NCBI GenBank assembly: GCA_022566355.1
Contig: JADFJB010000101.1
Span: 1-17,344 of the forward strand
Direction of reading: 5' to 3'
DNA from: a candidate division KSB1 bacterium
Lineage (GTDB): Bacteria; Zhuqueibacterota; JdFR-76; DREG01
DNA length: 17,344 nt
Below are positions 1 through 6,658 of the stretch, piece by piece; position 1 is the first letter of the stretch; every line of letters begins with the position of its first letter. The notes below the pieces were generated by a model. That model saw nothing but the letters and a program-made list of their open reading frames with translations. It did not search any database and had not been told where the DNA came from. The position numbers and the translations under genes are program-made.

Positions 1-1
1 T

Positions 2-811
2 TGTACAAGTAATCCGTTTGGATCGGACAATAATATTTCAAATAATACAGTCATCGGTAATGTTGAATTAAATGATGGCTTAAGTCCAAAGAATGTTTTT
101 GCCTGGTTCAAAGTATTTGATATCAGCACCCGAACGGACGAAGAAGGTCATTTTGAGCTAACATTACCTCCTTCCGGCAGCCAGGCAGCCGGTGGATTGA
201 ATGGAATATACAGTTTGTATTTTTATATGGCCAATTATCAATTAGATTCAGTACAAATAGTCATTACAAACGGAAATATTCAGGCTTCATCAACAGGGGT
301 AAAAAATAATGGGGAGTTAGTGCAAACCGTTCAACTAGCTAAACTCCTCGATATTAAGATTTCATTTAGTTCTAGCTCCCTTGTTGAAAATCAAGTAGAC
401 CCAATAATAATAAATTTTACAGTTGAAGCGAAAATTGATGAGGTAGATGTCACGGCGGATTTTAGTCAGTCTTCAGGTAAGGGTGACCCTCAATTCATAG
501 TGGGATTCGCCAGAAAGATAAACTCCGATGAGGAATTTTGTATGGGGATATTTCGCGAAAATAGATCGCATGGTGCAATTGATTTTCAGATTAGCAATAA
601 CCCGATTGAATTGTTGCCTTTGGAGATATTTTACAAACCTGATACATTTACTATCGGTGAATATGAAGTCATTCCCTCATTAGTAATTAAACAAAACTTG
701 CCCATCGGTTTATTGGATAGCCTTGGTAATAAGGTTGGAGAAACCTGCAAGAATATTTTTAATGTTCCTTTGCGCATTAAAAACAACCGATTTCAAGTAG
801 TTAGTGGTTAA
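2..811 (+). CDS. Lipoprotein with carboxypeptidase-regulatory-like domain, copy 1 (5' end outside window)
   Basis: The reading frame is open from base 2, which is the codon of the lipobox cysteine when compared with the downstream copy, so only the signal peptide lies outside the window. After a short Ser/Asn-rich linker comes a beta-sandwich pattern ending in TDEEGHFELTLPP, typical of carboxypeptidase-regulatory-like (CarboxypepD_reg) domains. The remaining 170 or so residues are a domain I do not recognise, with conserved GDPxFxVGFxRKI, FRENR, YEVIPSLVI and NNRFQV stretches shared with copy 2. The first 107 codons are almost identical to copy 2; the rest is only about half identical in protein. 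The likely location is the outer membrane or cell surface; the molecular function is unknown. The next gene starts 35 bases downstream on the same strand. A methionine-start call at 197 would remove the conserved domain and is wrong. Confidence 0.8.
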   Translation, partial: CTSNPFGSDNNISNNTVIGNVELNDGLSPKNVFAWFKVFDISTRTDEEGHFELTLPPSGSQAAGGLNGIYSLYFYMANYQLDSVQIVITNGNIQASSTGVKNNGELVQTVQLAKLLDIKISFSSSSLVENQVDPIIINFTVEAKIDEVDVTADFSQSSGKGDPQFIVGFARKINSDEEFCMGIFRENRSHGAIDFQISNNPIELLPLEIFYKPDTFTIGEYEVIPSLVIKQNLPIGLLDSLGNKVGETCKNIFNVPLRIKNNRFQVVSG

Positions 812-846
812 AGGATAGTTTAATTATACATGTAGACTTTATTGAC

Positions 847-1737
847 ATGAATAGAAAACATCCAATTCTTGCTCTTTATTTTGTCATTGTAATTTTTTTT
901 GTGAGTTGTACAAGTAATCCGTTTGGATCGGACAATAATATTTCAAATAATACAGTCATCGGTAATGTTGAATTAAATGATGGCTTAAGTCCAAAGAATG
1001 TTTTTGCCTGGTTCAAAGTATTTGATATCAGCGCCCGAACGGACGAAGAAGGTCATTTTGAGCTAACATTACCTCCTTCCGGCAGCCAGGCAGCCGGTGG
1101 ATTGAATGGAATATACAGTTTGTATTTTTATATGGCCAATTATCAATTAGATTCAGTGCAAATAGTCATTACAAACGGAAATATTCAGGCTTCATCGACA
1201 GGGGTGAAAAATAATGGGGAGTTAGTTGAGAAAGTACAACTGGCTAAAATTTTAAGTATCAAGGCAACCTCAAATTCGGATTCTTTTATTGATACTAATG
1301 TCGATACAATCAGGTTTACATTCACCGTCCAAGCGATGGAAGACGTAGTAGATGTAAGTGGTGAATTCAGTAGTCCTTTATTTAAGGGTGATCCAGAATT
1401 TATGGTGGGTTTTGTTAGAAAAATCGACTCTCAAGAAGATTTTTGTTTTGGAGTATTCCGTGAGAATAGAACAAACAGGACGATTAATTTTAGAATTGAA
1501 TTGACTGCAACTGAATTATTACCACTTGAGATTACAAATAAACCCGGTACATATACCCCCGGACAGTATGAAGTGATTCCATCTTTGGTTATTCATCAGG
1601 ATTTACCTGCGGGTTTGTTGGAACGCCTAAATCGTAATATTACAGGTAGTTGTGAAAAATTTTATAATGTTCCCCTTACAGTTGAAAACAATAGATTCCA
1701 GGTATTGAAATTAGATAATATGGTGAATAACAACTGA
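847..1737 (+). CDS. Lipoprotein with carboxypeptidase-regulatory-like domain, copy 2
   Basis: This is the intact tandem paralogue of the preceding gene, 296 residues. The N-terminus (MNRK, a hydrophobic run, then FFVSC with Cys21) is a type II signal peptide, so the protein should be lipidated and anchored in a membrane. Residues about 37-80 form the carboxypeptidase-regulatory-like domain (SARTDEEGHFELTLPP). The C-terminal domain, about residues 125-296, is shared with copy 1 and is unknown to me; it has two cysteines (in EDFCFG and GSCEKF) that could pair. No Shine-Dalgarno is visible before the ATG, so initiation may depend on coupling to copy 1, which ends 35 bases upstream. A decayed third member begins directly after the stop codon. 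Function is not assigned; a surface binding or structural role is a guess. Confidence 0.85.
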   Translation: MNRKHPILALYFVIVIFFVSCTSNPFGSDNNISNNTVIGNVELNDGLSPKNVFAWFKVFDISARTDEEGHFELTLPPSGSQAAGGLNGIYSLYFYMANYQLDSVQIVITNGNIQASSTGVKNNGELVEKVQLAKILSIKATSNSDSFIDTNVDTIRFTFTVQAMEDVVDVSGEFSSPLFKGDPEFMVGFVRKIDSQEDFCFGVFRENRTNRTINFRIELTATELLPLEITNKPGTYTPGQYEVIPSLVIHQDLPAGLLERLNRNITGSCEKFYNVPLTVENNRFQVLKLDNMVNNN

Positions 1738-1900
1738 ACTACATCTTTCAGTTCGCAGTCTTTTGGTTCAAGCCAAGTGGATACGATCAGAGTCGAATTA
1801 CCGTCAGGCTTAAGAACAGCCCAAATGACAATATTGAAGGTGCCTGTAATAAGTTTTAAATGTACCTGTTCATGTTGAAAACAACAAGATAGTGTGTTAA
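1738..1900 (+). pseudogene. Decayed C-terminal fragment of a third lipoprotein paralogue
   Basis: Translated with two one-base frame corrections, this stretch reads like the end of copies 1 and 2. In the copy 2 frame it gives ELPSGL (compare DLPAGL). After a one-base shift near 1825 it gives DNIEGACNKF (compare NITGSCEKF). After a further one-base loss near 1857 it gives NVPVHVENN (compare NVPLTVENN), ending at TAA 1898-1900. Sequence upstream of 1795 (SFSSQSFGSSQVDTIR) is only loosely alignable. No signal peptide or regulatory-like domain remains. I infer a tandem duplicate that lost its 5' part and then acquired frameshifts. Confidence 0.7.
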
Positions 1901-2104
1901 ATGGAATGGGTAAGTAGTATTTTTGGTTAAATTTATGGTATCGATAAAAACGTTTTCCGCCTCCACAAAAATAACAAAGCCAGGTGGCGTTATCAATCCT
2001 TGCTATTTCATAAACAAATGATTGCATTGCAATTGAAAATATGCTTAATTATTTGTCTATATTTTAACATTTAAGTAAGAGGATTCAATATTAGGTAACC
2101 CATA
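1901..2104. other. Intergenic region upstream of korA
   Basis: No gene is supported here. It presumably carries the korA promoter. The best pair I can find is TTGAAA (2033-2038) and TATATT (2058-2063), but the 19-base spacer is long and I give it little weight. AGG at about 2093-2096 is the only Shine-Dalgarno-like sequence before the korA ATG. The minus-strand open frame across this region is treated as spurious. Confidence 0.4.
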
Positions 2105-3934
2105 ATGAAAGATGTAAAAACCCTTGAACATGTAACGATTCGGTTTGCCGGTGATTCAGGCGATGGTATGCAACTTACCGGAAATCAATTCACCCAGACA
2201 ACCGCATTCTCCCAAAATGATTTAAGCACATTTCCCGATTATCCGGCGGAAATCCGGGCGCCTGCTGGAACATTGCACGGTGTTTCCGGATTCCAAATTC
2301 ATTTTAGCAGCGAGCTGATTTATACACCCGGTGACAATATTGATGTCCTGATTGCAATGAATCCGGCGGCTTTAAAAGTTAATCTTAATTTATTGATTCA
2401 CAATGCAACGATTATAGTCAATGAAGATAGTTTTACATCAAAGAATTTGAAATTAGCTGGATTTGAGAAAAACCCGTTAGACGACGGAACATTAAGCGCA
2501 TACCAGGTAATCCGGGTTGAGTTAAACCGTCTAACTCTGAAGGCATTGGAAAACATTGAGTTATCTCATAAAGAAAAGGACAGATGCAAAAATTTCTATG
2601 CACTGGGAATGGTATATTGGCTCTACCAGCGTGACCTGGATCCGACTTTATATTGGATCAAAACAAAGTTTGCCAAAAGCCCGGTTTTAATTGAGGCAAA
2701 CACAACGGCGCTTATCGGTGGCAGAAACTTTGCCGATTCAACCCAAATTTTCAATACTTCATACAAAATTGCGAAAGCCAAGATAGAGCCAGGTGTTTAT
2801 AGAAACATGACTGGCAATGAAGCTTTGGTATTAGGCATGGTTACCGCCGGGCAAAAATCCGGCCTGAATATTTTCCTTGCCAGCTATCCTATAACGCCGG
2901 CGACCGAAGTTTTGCAATTTACTTCCCTTCATAAAAATTTTGGCATTCGAACCCTGCAGGCAGAAGATGAAATTTCGGCCATCGGCATTGCGTTGGGAGC
3001 ATCCTTTGCCGGAGATATTGGGATGACAGTGACCAGCGGCCCGGGATTGGCATTGAAAAATGAATTTCTTGGCTTGGCTGTGATGACAGAATTACCGTTG
3101 GTGATTTTTGATATACAAAGAGCCGGTCCGAGTACCGGTATGCCAACCAAAACAGAACAGGCAGATTTGTGGATTGCAATGCATGGCAGAAGTTCGGAAG
3201 CGCCTTTGCCCATTATTGCAGCGAATGGCCCGGTGGATTGTTTTAACGTAGCCTACGAAGCAATAAAGATTGCCGTACAATTCATGACGCCGGTTTTGGT
3301 CTTATCTGATTTATACATTGCGAATGGCGCCGAACCCTGGAAAATCCCAAATCCTGATAAACTTCCGGAAATCAAAATTAATTTAGCAGATAAAGATGAT
3401 CCTTACTTACCCTACGAAAGAGACGAAAAAAGCCTGGCCCGGAAATGGGCTTTACCGGGAACGCCAAATTTGGAACATCGCATAGGTGGGCTGGAAAAGG
3501 AAGACGTTACCGGAAATATTTCTTATGATGCGGAAAATCATGATAAAATGGTTCGGTTGCGGGCTGAAAAAATTCAACGTGTTGGAGATTTTGTTCAGGA
3601 GCCTACTCTGCATGGAGATGAGTCCGGTGATGTTTTGGTGGTAAGCTGGGGCAGTACTTATGGTGCAGTGTTAACAACGGTCGATTTTCTAAGAGCAAAA
3701 GGGGAAAAAGTTTCCTTTTATCACTTACGATGGATCAATCCATTGCCTAAATCCCTGGGAAAACACATTAAGAAATTTAAGAAAATATTGGTGCCGGAAG
3801 TAAATTTGGGACAACTTATTCACATTATTCGTGGGAAATATCTGGTCGATGCAGTTGGATTCAACAAAGTTAAAGGACTTCCCCTGAGAATTGATGAATT
3901 AAAAGCAGCAATTTTAAAATTAATTGAGGAATAA
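2105..3934 (+). CDS. korA: 2-oxoacid:ferredoxin oxidoreductase subunit alpha (2-oxoglutarate type, gamma-alpha fusion)
   Basis: This subunit works with KorB to decarboxylate a 2-oxoacid, probably 2-oxoglutarate, to the acyl-CoA, reducing ferredoxin; the reaction is reversible in reductive TCA organisms. The 609-residue protein starts with the gamma domain (FAGDSGDGMQLTG at 14-26, extending to about residue 200), followed by the alpha domain I pyrimidine-binding region with the family signature YPITP at 261-265, and then the C-terminal domain II (SWGSTYGAV, HLRWINPLP). The gamma-alpha fusion and length fit KorA-type two-subunit enzymes rather than four-subunit pyruvate or 2-ketoisovalerate oxidoreductases. 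It is followed by korB four bases after the stop, a clear operon. Substrate choice (2-oxoglutarate rather than pyruvate or a broad range) rests on overall resemblance only. No ferredoxin gene is adjacent. Confidence 0.95.
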   Translation: MKDVKTLEHVTIRFAGDSGDGMQLTGNQFTQTTAFSQNDLSTFPDYPAEIRAPAGTLHGVSGFQIHFSSELIYTPGDNIDVLIAMNPAALKVNLNLLIHNATIIVNEDSFTSKNLKLAGFEKNPLDDGTLSAYQVIRVELNRLTLKALENIELSHKEKDRCKNFYALGMVYWLYQRDLDPTLYWIKTKFAKSPVLIEANTTALIGGRNFADSTQIFNTSYKIAKAKIEPGVYRNMTGNEALVLGMVTAGQKSGLNIFLASYPITPATEVLQFTSLHKNFGIRTLQAEDEISAIGIALGASFAGDIGMTVTSGPGLALKNEFLGLAVMTELPLVIFDIQRAGPSTGMPTKTEQADLWIAMHGRSSEAPLPIIAANGPVDCFNVAYEAIKIAVQFMTPVLVLSDLYIANGAEPWKIPNPDKLPEIKINLADKDDPYLPYERDEKSLARKWALPGTPNLEHRIGGLEKEDVTGNISYDAENHDKMVRLRAEKIQRVGDFVQEPTLHGDESGDVLVVSWGSTYGAVLTTVDFLRAKGEKVSFYHLRWINPLPKSLGKHIKKFKKILVPEVNLGQLIHIIRGKYLVDAVGFNKVKGLPLRIDELKAAILKLIEE

Positions 3935-3938
3935 AAAC

Positions 3939-4973
3939 ATGGCTGAGCAAACTACCGTTCAAATCGATACGACTATTACGAAACAAAATATTACCTCGGA
4001 CCAGGAAGTTCGCTGGTGTGTAGGCTGTGGCGATTATTCCATACTGGCGCAAATGAAAAAAACATTGATTGATCTTGGTCTTCCGCGAGAAAAGACAGTG
4101 TTTGTTTCCGGAATTGGTTGTTCCAGCCGTTTCCCTTATTATCTGGATACATATGGATTTCACACCATTCATGGGCGGGCTCCTGCCGTGGCTACCGGGG
4201 TTAAACTGGCAAATCCGGATCTTTCCGTTTGGGTTATAACAGGTGATGGCGATGGGCTGAGTATAGGCGGAAATCATCTATTACATCTCTTTCGCAGGAA
4301 TTTAGATATCAATGTTATCTTATTTAATAACCAGATCTATGGGCTTACCAAAGGCCAATATTCACCAACCTCTCCAGTGGGTAAAGTAACCAAGTCTTCC
4401 CCTTACGGCAGCCTGGATGGCCCCATCAACCCGATTTCTTTTGCCCTGGGATGCAGCGCAACTTTCGTCGCAAGAGCCATGGACCGCGATCCGAAACATT
4501 TGGTTGAGATGTTAAAACGAGCTCACGCCCATAAAGGATGCTCATTTGTGGAAGTATACCAAAATTGCAATATCTACAATGATGGCATTTATTTTAATCT
4601 TACCGATCCGGCTACAAAATCTGATAATGTAGTGTATTTGGAACACAATGAACCATTAATTTATGGGAAAGAAAAAAACACCGGCGTAAAATTAAATGGG
4701 TTTAAATTCGAAAAAGCTGAATTGAAAACAGAGGCAGATCATGAAAAGCTTTTTAAGCATGATGAAAAAAACCCAGATCCCGGCTATGCATTTATGCTTT
4801 CCGGGTTGACGGAAAACCCGGAGTTACCCACTCCATTAGGAGTTTTTCGGGAGTTAGAACAAGATTCCTTCGACAAAATGTTCCATCAACAAATAGAGGA
4901 TGTTAAGAAGGACAAAGGCAAAGGAGACATAAAGAAACTTCTATTAACCGGAGAAACCTGGACGATTAATTAA
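3939..4973 (+). CDS. korB: 2-oxoacid:ferredoxin oxidoreductase subunit beta (TPP and 4Fe-4S subunit)
   Basis: This is the catalytic partner of KorA and carries thiamine diphosphate and one 4Fe-4S cluster. I chose the ATG at 3939 because GAGGA (3926-3930) lies eight bases upstream; a TTG at 3924 overlapping the korA end would put the ribosome site inside the gene. The protein has 344 residues. Cluster ligands are visible at Cys27 and Cys30 (WCVGC), Cys61 (GIGCS) and Cys210 (QNCNIYND), with spacing closely like that of the archaeal two-subunit enzymes. The TPP/Mg site is GDGD at 102-105 with NNQIYGLTKGQ at 130-140. The C-terminal 100 residues are Lys/Glu-rich and close on a GETWTIN tail. Electrons leave through an external ferredoxin that is not encoded here. 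Confidence 0.95.
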   Translation: MAEQTTVQIDTTITKQNITSDQEVRWCVGCGDYSILAQMKKTLIDLGLPREKTVFVSGIGCSSRFPYYLDTYGFHTIHGRAPAVATGVKLANPDLSVWVITGDGDGLSIGGNHLLHLFRRNLDINVILFNNQIYGLTKGQYSPTSPVGKVTKSSPYGSLDGPINPISFALGCSATFVARAMDRDPKHLVEMLKRAHAHKGCSFVEVYQNCNIYNDGIYFNLTDPATKSDNVVYLEHNEPLIYGKEKNTGVKLNGFKFEKAELKTEADHEKLFKHDEKNPDPGYAFMLSGLTENPELPTPLGVFRELEQDSFDKMFHQQIEDVKKDKGKGDIKKLLLTGETWTIN

Positions 4974-5156
4974 TTTCATGAATGAATTTTAGCTACGGCA
5001 CTTGAATAGAATACAGAGTTTCTTATTTCTTTATAAAATCCCAGCGATCTTAATGCTGAAAATTAATTTTCCCTTATCCCTCAACTTCGAAATATGTCAA
5101 CGAAATTAAAGCAGCTTACCAAGGGGCAACTTCTTTTCTTTCCGTAAACAAAACTC

Positions 5157-5162
5157 AGGAGA
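5157..5162 (+). promoter_or_regulatory. Ribosome binding site of the creatininase-family gene
   Basis: AGGAGA stands six bases before the ATG at 5169, a strong Shine-Dalgarno. The 195-base gap after korB shows no convincing promoter: a TATAAA at 5032-5037 lacks a -35 partner at normal spacing. Confidence 0.7.
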
Positions 5163-5168
5163 AATCTC

Positions 5169-5987
5169 ATGAAAATTGTAAAATGCTTAACATTTCTTAT
5201 GTTAGTTTGTAGCGCCGGCTATGCCCAAAATAATCCAACCACACGTGAAATGAATCTTATTAACTGGATGGAATTTAAAGAATTTGTTCCGGAAAAAATT
5301 GAGACGGTATTATTACCGGTTGGAACATTAGAGCCGCATGGTGTGATCCCAAATGGCTCGGATAACTTAGCCCCGGAGGCAATGGCTCGCGATTTAGCCA
5401 AGAGATTGAATGCCATGATCGCACCTACCTTAAATTATGGCATTACCGGTTCGTTGAAAGCATATGCCGGAGCTTTTGCCATCAGCGAAGAAGCCTATCG
5501 TTTATTTGTTGCAGATATTCTAAAAGGGTTGGCTAAAAACGGCTTCAAAAATATTATTATTTTGAACGGTCATGGTGGACCGCAAACCGCAGTTTTACGA
5601 GATTTAATTAGCACCGTTTCAGAGAAATACCGTGTTCGAATGCTATTAACGAATTGGTGGTCATTGGCATCAGATGAAACGTTTGAGGTTTTTGGTGAAA
5701 ATGGCGGCCATGCCGGTATTAACGAAACCGCGTACATTCAGCATATCGTCCCGGATCACATCCACTCTGAACGCTACTCAAAAGAAATGACCACTCCCTA
5801 TCCTACAGCAAATAGCTGGACTGCCTATCCATTTCCGTCATCGATCGGGCTATACGAAGCCGGGCAAGGATTCCCAACATTTGATCCCCAAAAAGCGGAC
5901 GAATATTTTCGTAAAGTAAATGATAAGGTATTCTCTTTAGTTTCAGATGTAATCAAAAAATGGGATTTAGCTGGACTGTACCGCTGA
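5169..5987 (+). CDS. Secreted creatininase-family amidohydrolase
   Basis: The family comprises metal-dependent hydrolases of cyclic amides and related substrates (creatininase, mycofactocin MftE, ArfB-like enzymes). The protein has 272 residues. Residues 1-19 form a cleavable signal peptide ending in a YAQ-like site, so this member is exported, unlike classical cytoplasmic creatininase. The metal-site motifs are present: GTLEPHG (Glu55, His57), SDN (Asp65), NGHGG (His135) and GGHAGINET (His181, Glu186). The length equals the usual family length plus the signal peptide. It probably has its own transcript, being 195 bases after korB. The stop codon TGA lies inside the CTGATT repeat cluster that begins here. 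The substrate cannot be read from the sequence. Confidence 0.88.
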   Translation: MKIVKCLTFLMLVCSAGYAQNNPTTREMNLINWMEFKEFVPEKIETVLLPVGTLEPHGVIPNGSDNLAPEAMARDLAKRLNAMIAPTLNYGITGSLKAYAGAFAISEEAYRLFVADILKGLAKNGFKNIIILNGHGGPQTAVLRDLISTVSEKYRVRMLLTNWWSLASDETFEVFGENGGHAGINETAYIQHIVPDHIHSERYSKEMTTPYPTANSWTAYPFPSSIGLYEAGQGFPTFDPQKADEYFRKVNDKVFSLVSDVIKKWDLAGLYR

Positions 5988-6015
5988 TTGACCACTGATT
6001 ACACTGATTTTACAG
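5982..6015 (+). repeat. CTGATT-type direct repeat, copy a
   Basis: This 34-base unit begins CGCTGATTGAC and matches 6575-6608 at 27 of 34 positions by my count. Its bases 5989-6009 also match the reverse complement of 6641-6661 at 20 of 21 positions. It contains the stop codon of the creatininase-family gene. Confidence 0.75.
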
Positions 6016-6061
6016 ATTTTAAAATCGATGTTTCAAAAGAGTAATAAGCAGACCAAAGTGG

Positions 6062-6094
6062 CTGATTACACTGATTAATGGATTTCGCTGATTT
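6062..6094 (+). repeat. Left arm of long inverted repeat around the GxxExxY gene
   Basis: These 33 bases, containing CTGATTAATGGATTTCGC, are the reverse complement of 6623-6655 with one mismatch. The arms enclose the GxxExxY gene. The surrounding 6016-6190 holds more degenerate CTGATT / AATCAG units in both orientations and no gene. Confidence 0.85.
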
Positions 6095-6247
6095 ACTATC
6101 ACGGAAATCGGTAAATTCAGGTGAATCCATTGATTTTACTGAATTATTAGTGAATCAGCCTAATCAATGGTAGTGATCAATGATCAATAAATAGATAAAA
6201 AAAAATACAAATATTCTGAACTCACGGGTAAAATCATAGGGGCTGCT

Positions 6248-6580
6248 ATGAGGGTTCACTCCAGATTAGGTAATGGATTCCAGGAAGTGATTTATCAACG
6301 AGCCCTGGCAATTGAAATGCAAAAGCAGAAATTGTCATTTCAACAGGAATTAAAAATATCCATTTATTACGATGATCAACAAATTGGATCTCGTCGAGTT
6401 GATTTTCTAGTAGATGAAAAAGTATTGGTTGAACTAAAAGCACTTGTGAAAATGGAGTCTGTTCATATGGCACAGGCTATAAATTATCTCGAAGCCTTCA
6501 ACTTGGAGATCGGACTACTTATTAATTTCGGCAGTAAAAGCTTAGAGTTCAAGAGACTAATAAATAACCCGGAACGCTGA
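6248..6580 (+). CDS. GxxExxY protein (PD-(D/E)XK nuclease-like)
   Basis: This is a small protein of the GxxExxY family; its biological role is not established. The name-giving motif is at residues 10-16 (GFQEVIY, numbered from the ATG at 6248). Nuclease-fold hallmarks follow as VDFLVD (Asp52) and VELK (Glu62, Lys64), and the C-terminal LLINFG strand is typical. The conserved family N-terminus (SELTGKIIGAA) continues upstream in frame to 6191, directly after a TAA, but contains no ATG, GTG or TTG; it begins with ATA at 6191. So either translation starts at the internal ATG 6248 (AGGGG at 6238-6242 could serve as ribosome site), shortening the protein by 19 residues, or an unusual start is used, or the start was lost. 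The gene sits inside the repeat cluster and its own TGA is part of a repeat. Confidence 0.8.
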   Translation: MRVHSRLGNGFQEVIYQRALAIEMQKQKLSFQQELKISIYYDDQQIGSRRVDFLVDEKVLVELKALVKMESVHMAQAINYLEAFNLEIGLLINFGSKSLEFKRLINNPER

Positions 6581-6608
6581 TTGACTGCCGATTACTATGA
6601 ATTCACAG
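6575..6608 (+). repeat. CTGATT-type direct repeat, copy b
   Basis: This is the direct counterpart of 5982-6015, starting with the same CGCTGATTGAC and including the TGA stop of the GxxExxY gene. Confidence 0.7.
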
Positions 6609-6622
6609 GTTTTCCAAATAAT

Positions 6623-6655
6623 AAATCAGCGAAATCCATTAATCAGTGAAATCAG
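6623..6655 (-). repeat. Right arm of long inverted repeat around the GxxExxY gene
   Basis: This is the reverse complement of 6062-6094 at 32 of 33 positions. It continues into 6661, where the MFS gene stop codon lies within the repeat. Paired arms could form a hairpin in transcripts from either direction, but there is no T-run of a classical terminator. Confidence 0.85.
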
Positions 6656-6658
6656 TGG

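Noticed and set aside
1720-1750. tRNA-like string (GTAGTTCAGTTG on the minus strand)
   Set aside because: There is no T-loop, anticodon stem or acceptor pairing around it, and the sequence belongs to the lipoprotein end and its decayed neighbour.
1662-2027. Minus-strand open frame of 121 codons
   Set aside because: It overlaps the end of lipoprotein copy 2 and lies opposite the decayed third copy. The product is Cys/Trp-rich without any recognisable domain, and the plus-strand homology explains the sequence better.
3924-3938. TTG start for korB overlapping the korA stop
   Set aside because: The TTG overlaps the GAGGA ribosome site that serves the ATG at 3939; the extra five residues are not expected.
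5988-6190. CRISPR-like array of CTGATT repeats
   Set aside because: The units are degenerate, occur in both orientations and have irregular spacing; there are no uniform spacers and no cas genes.
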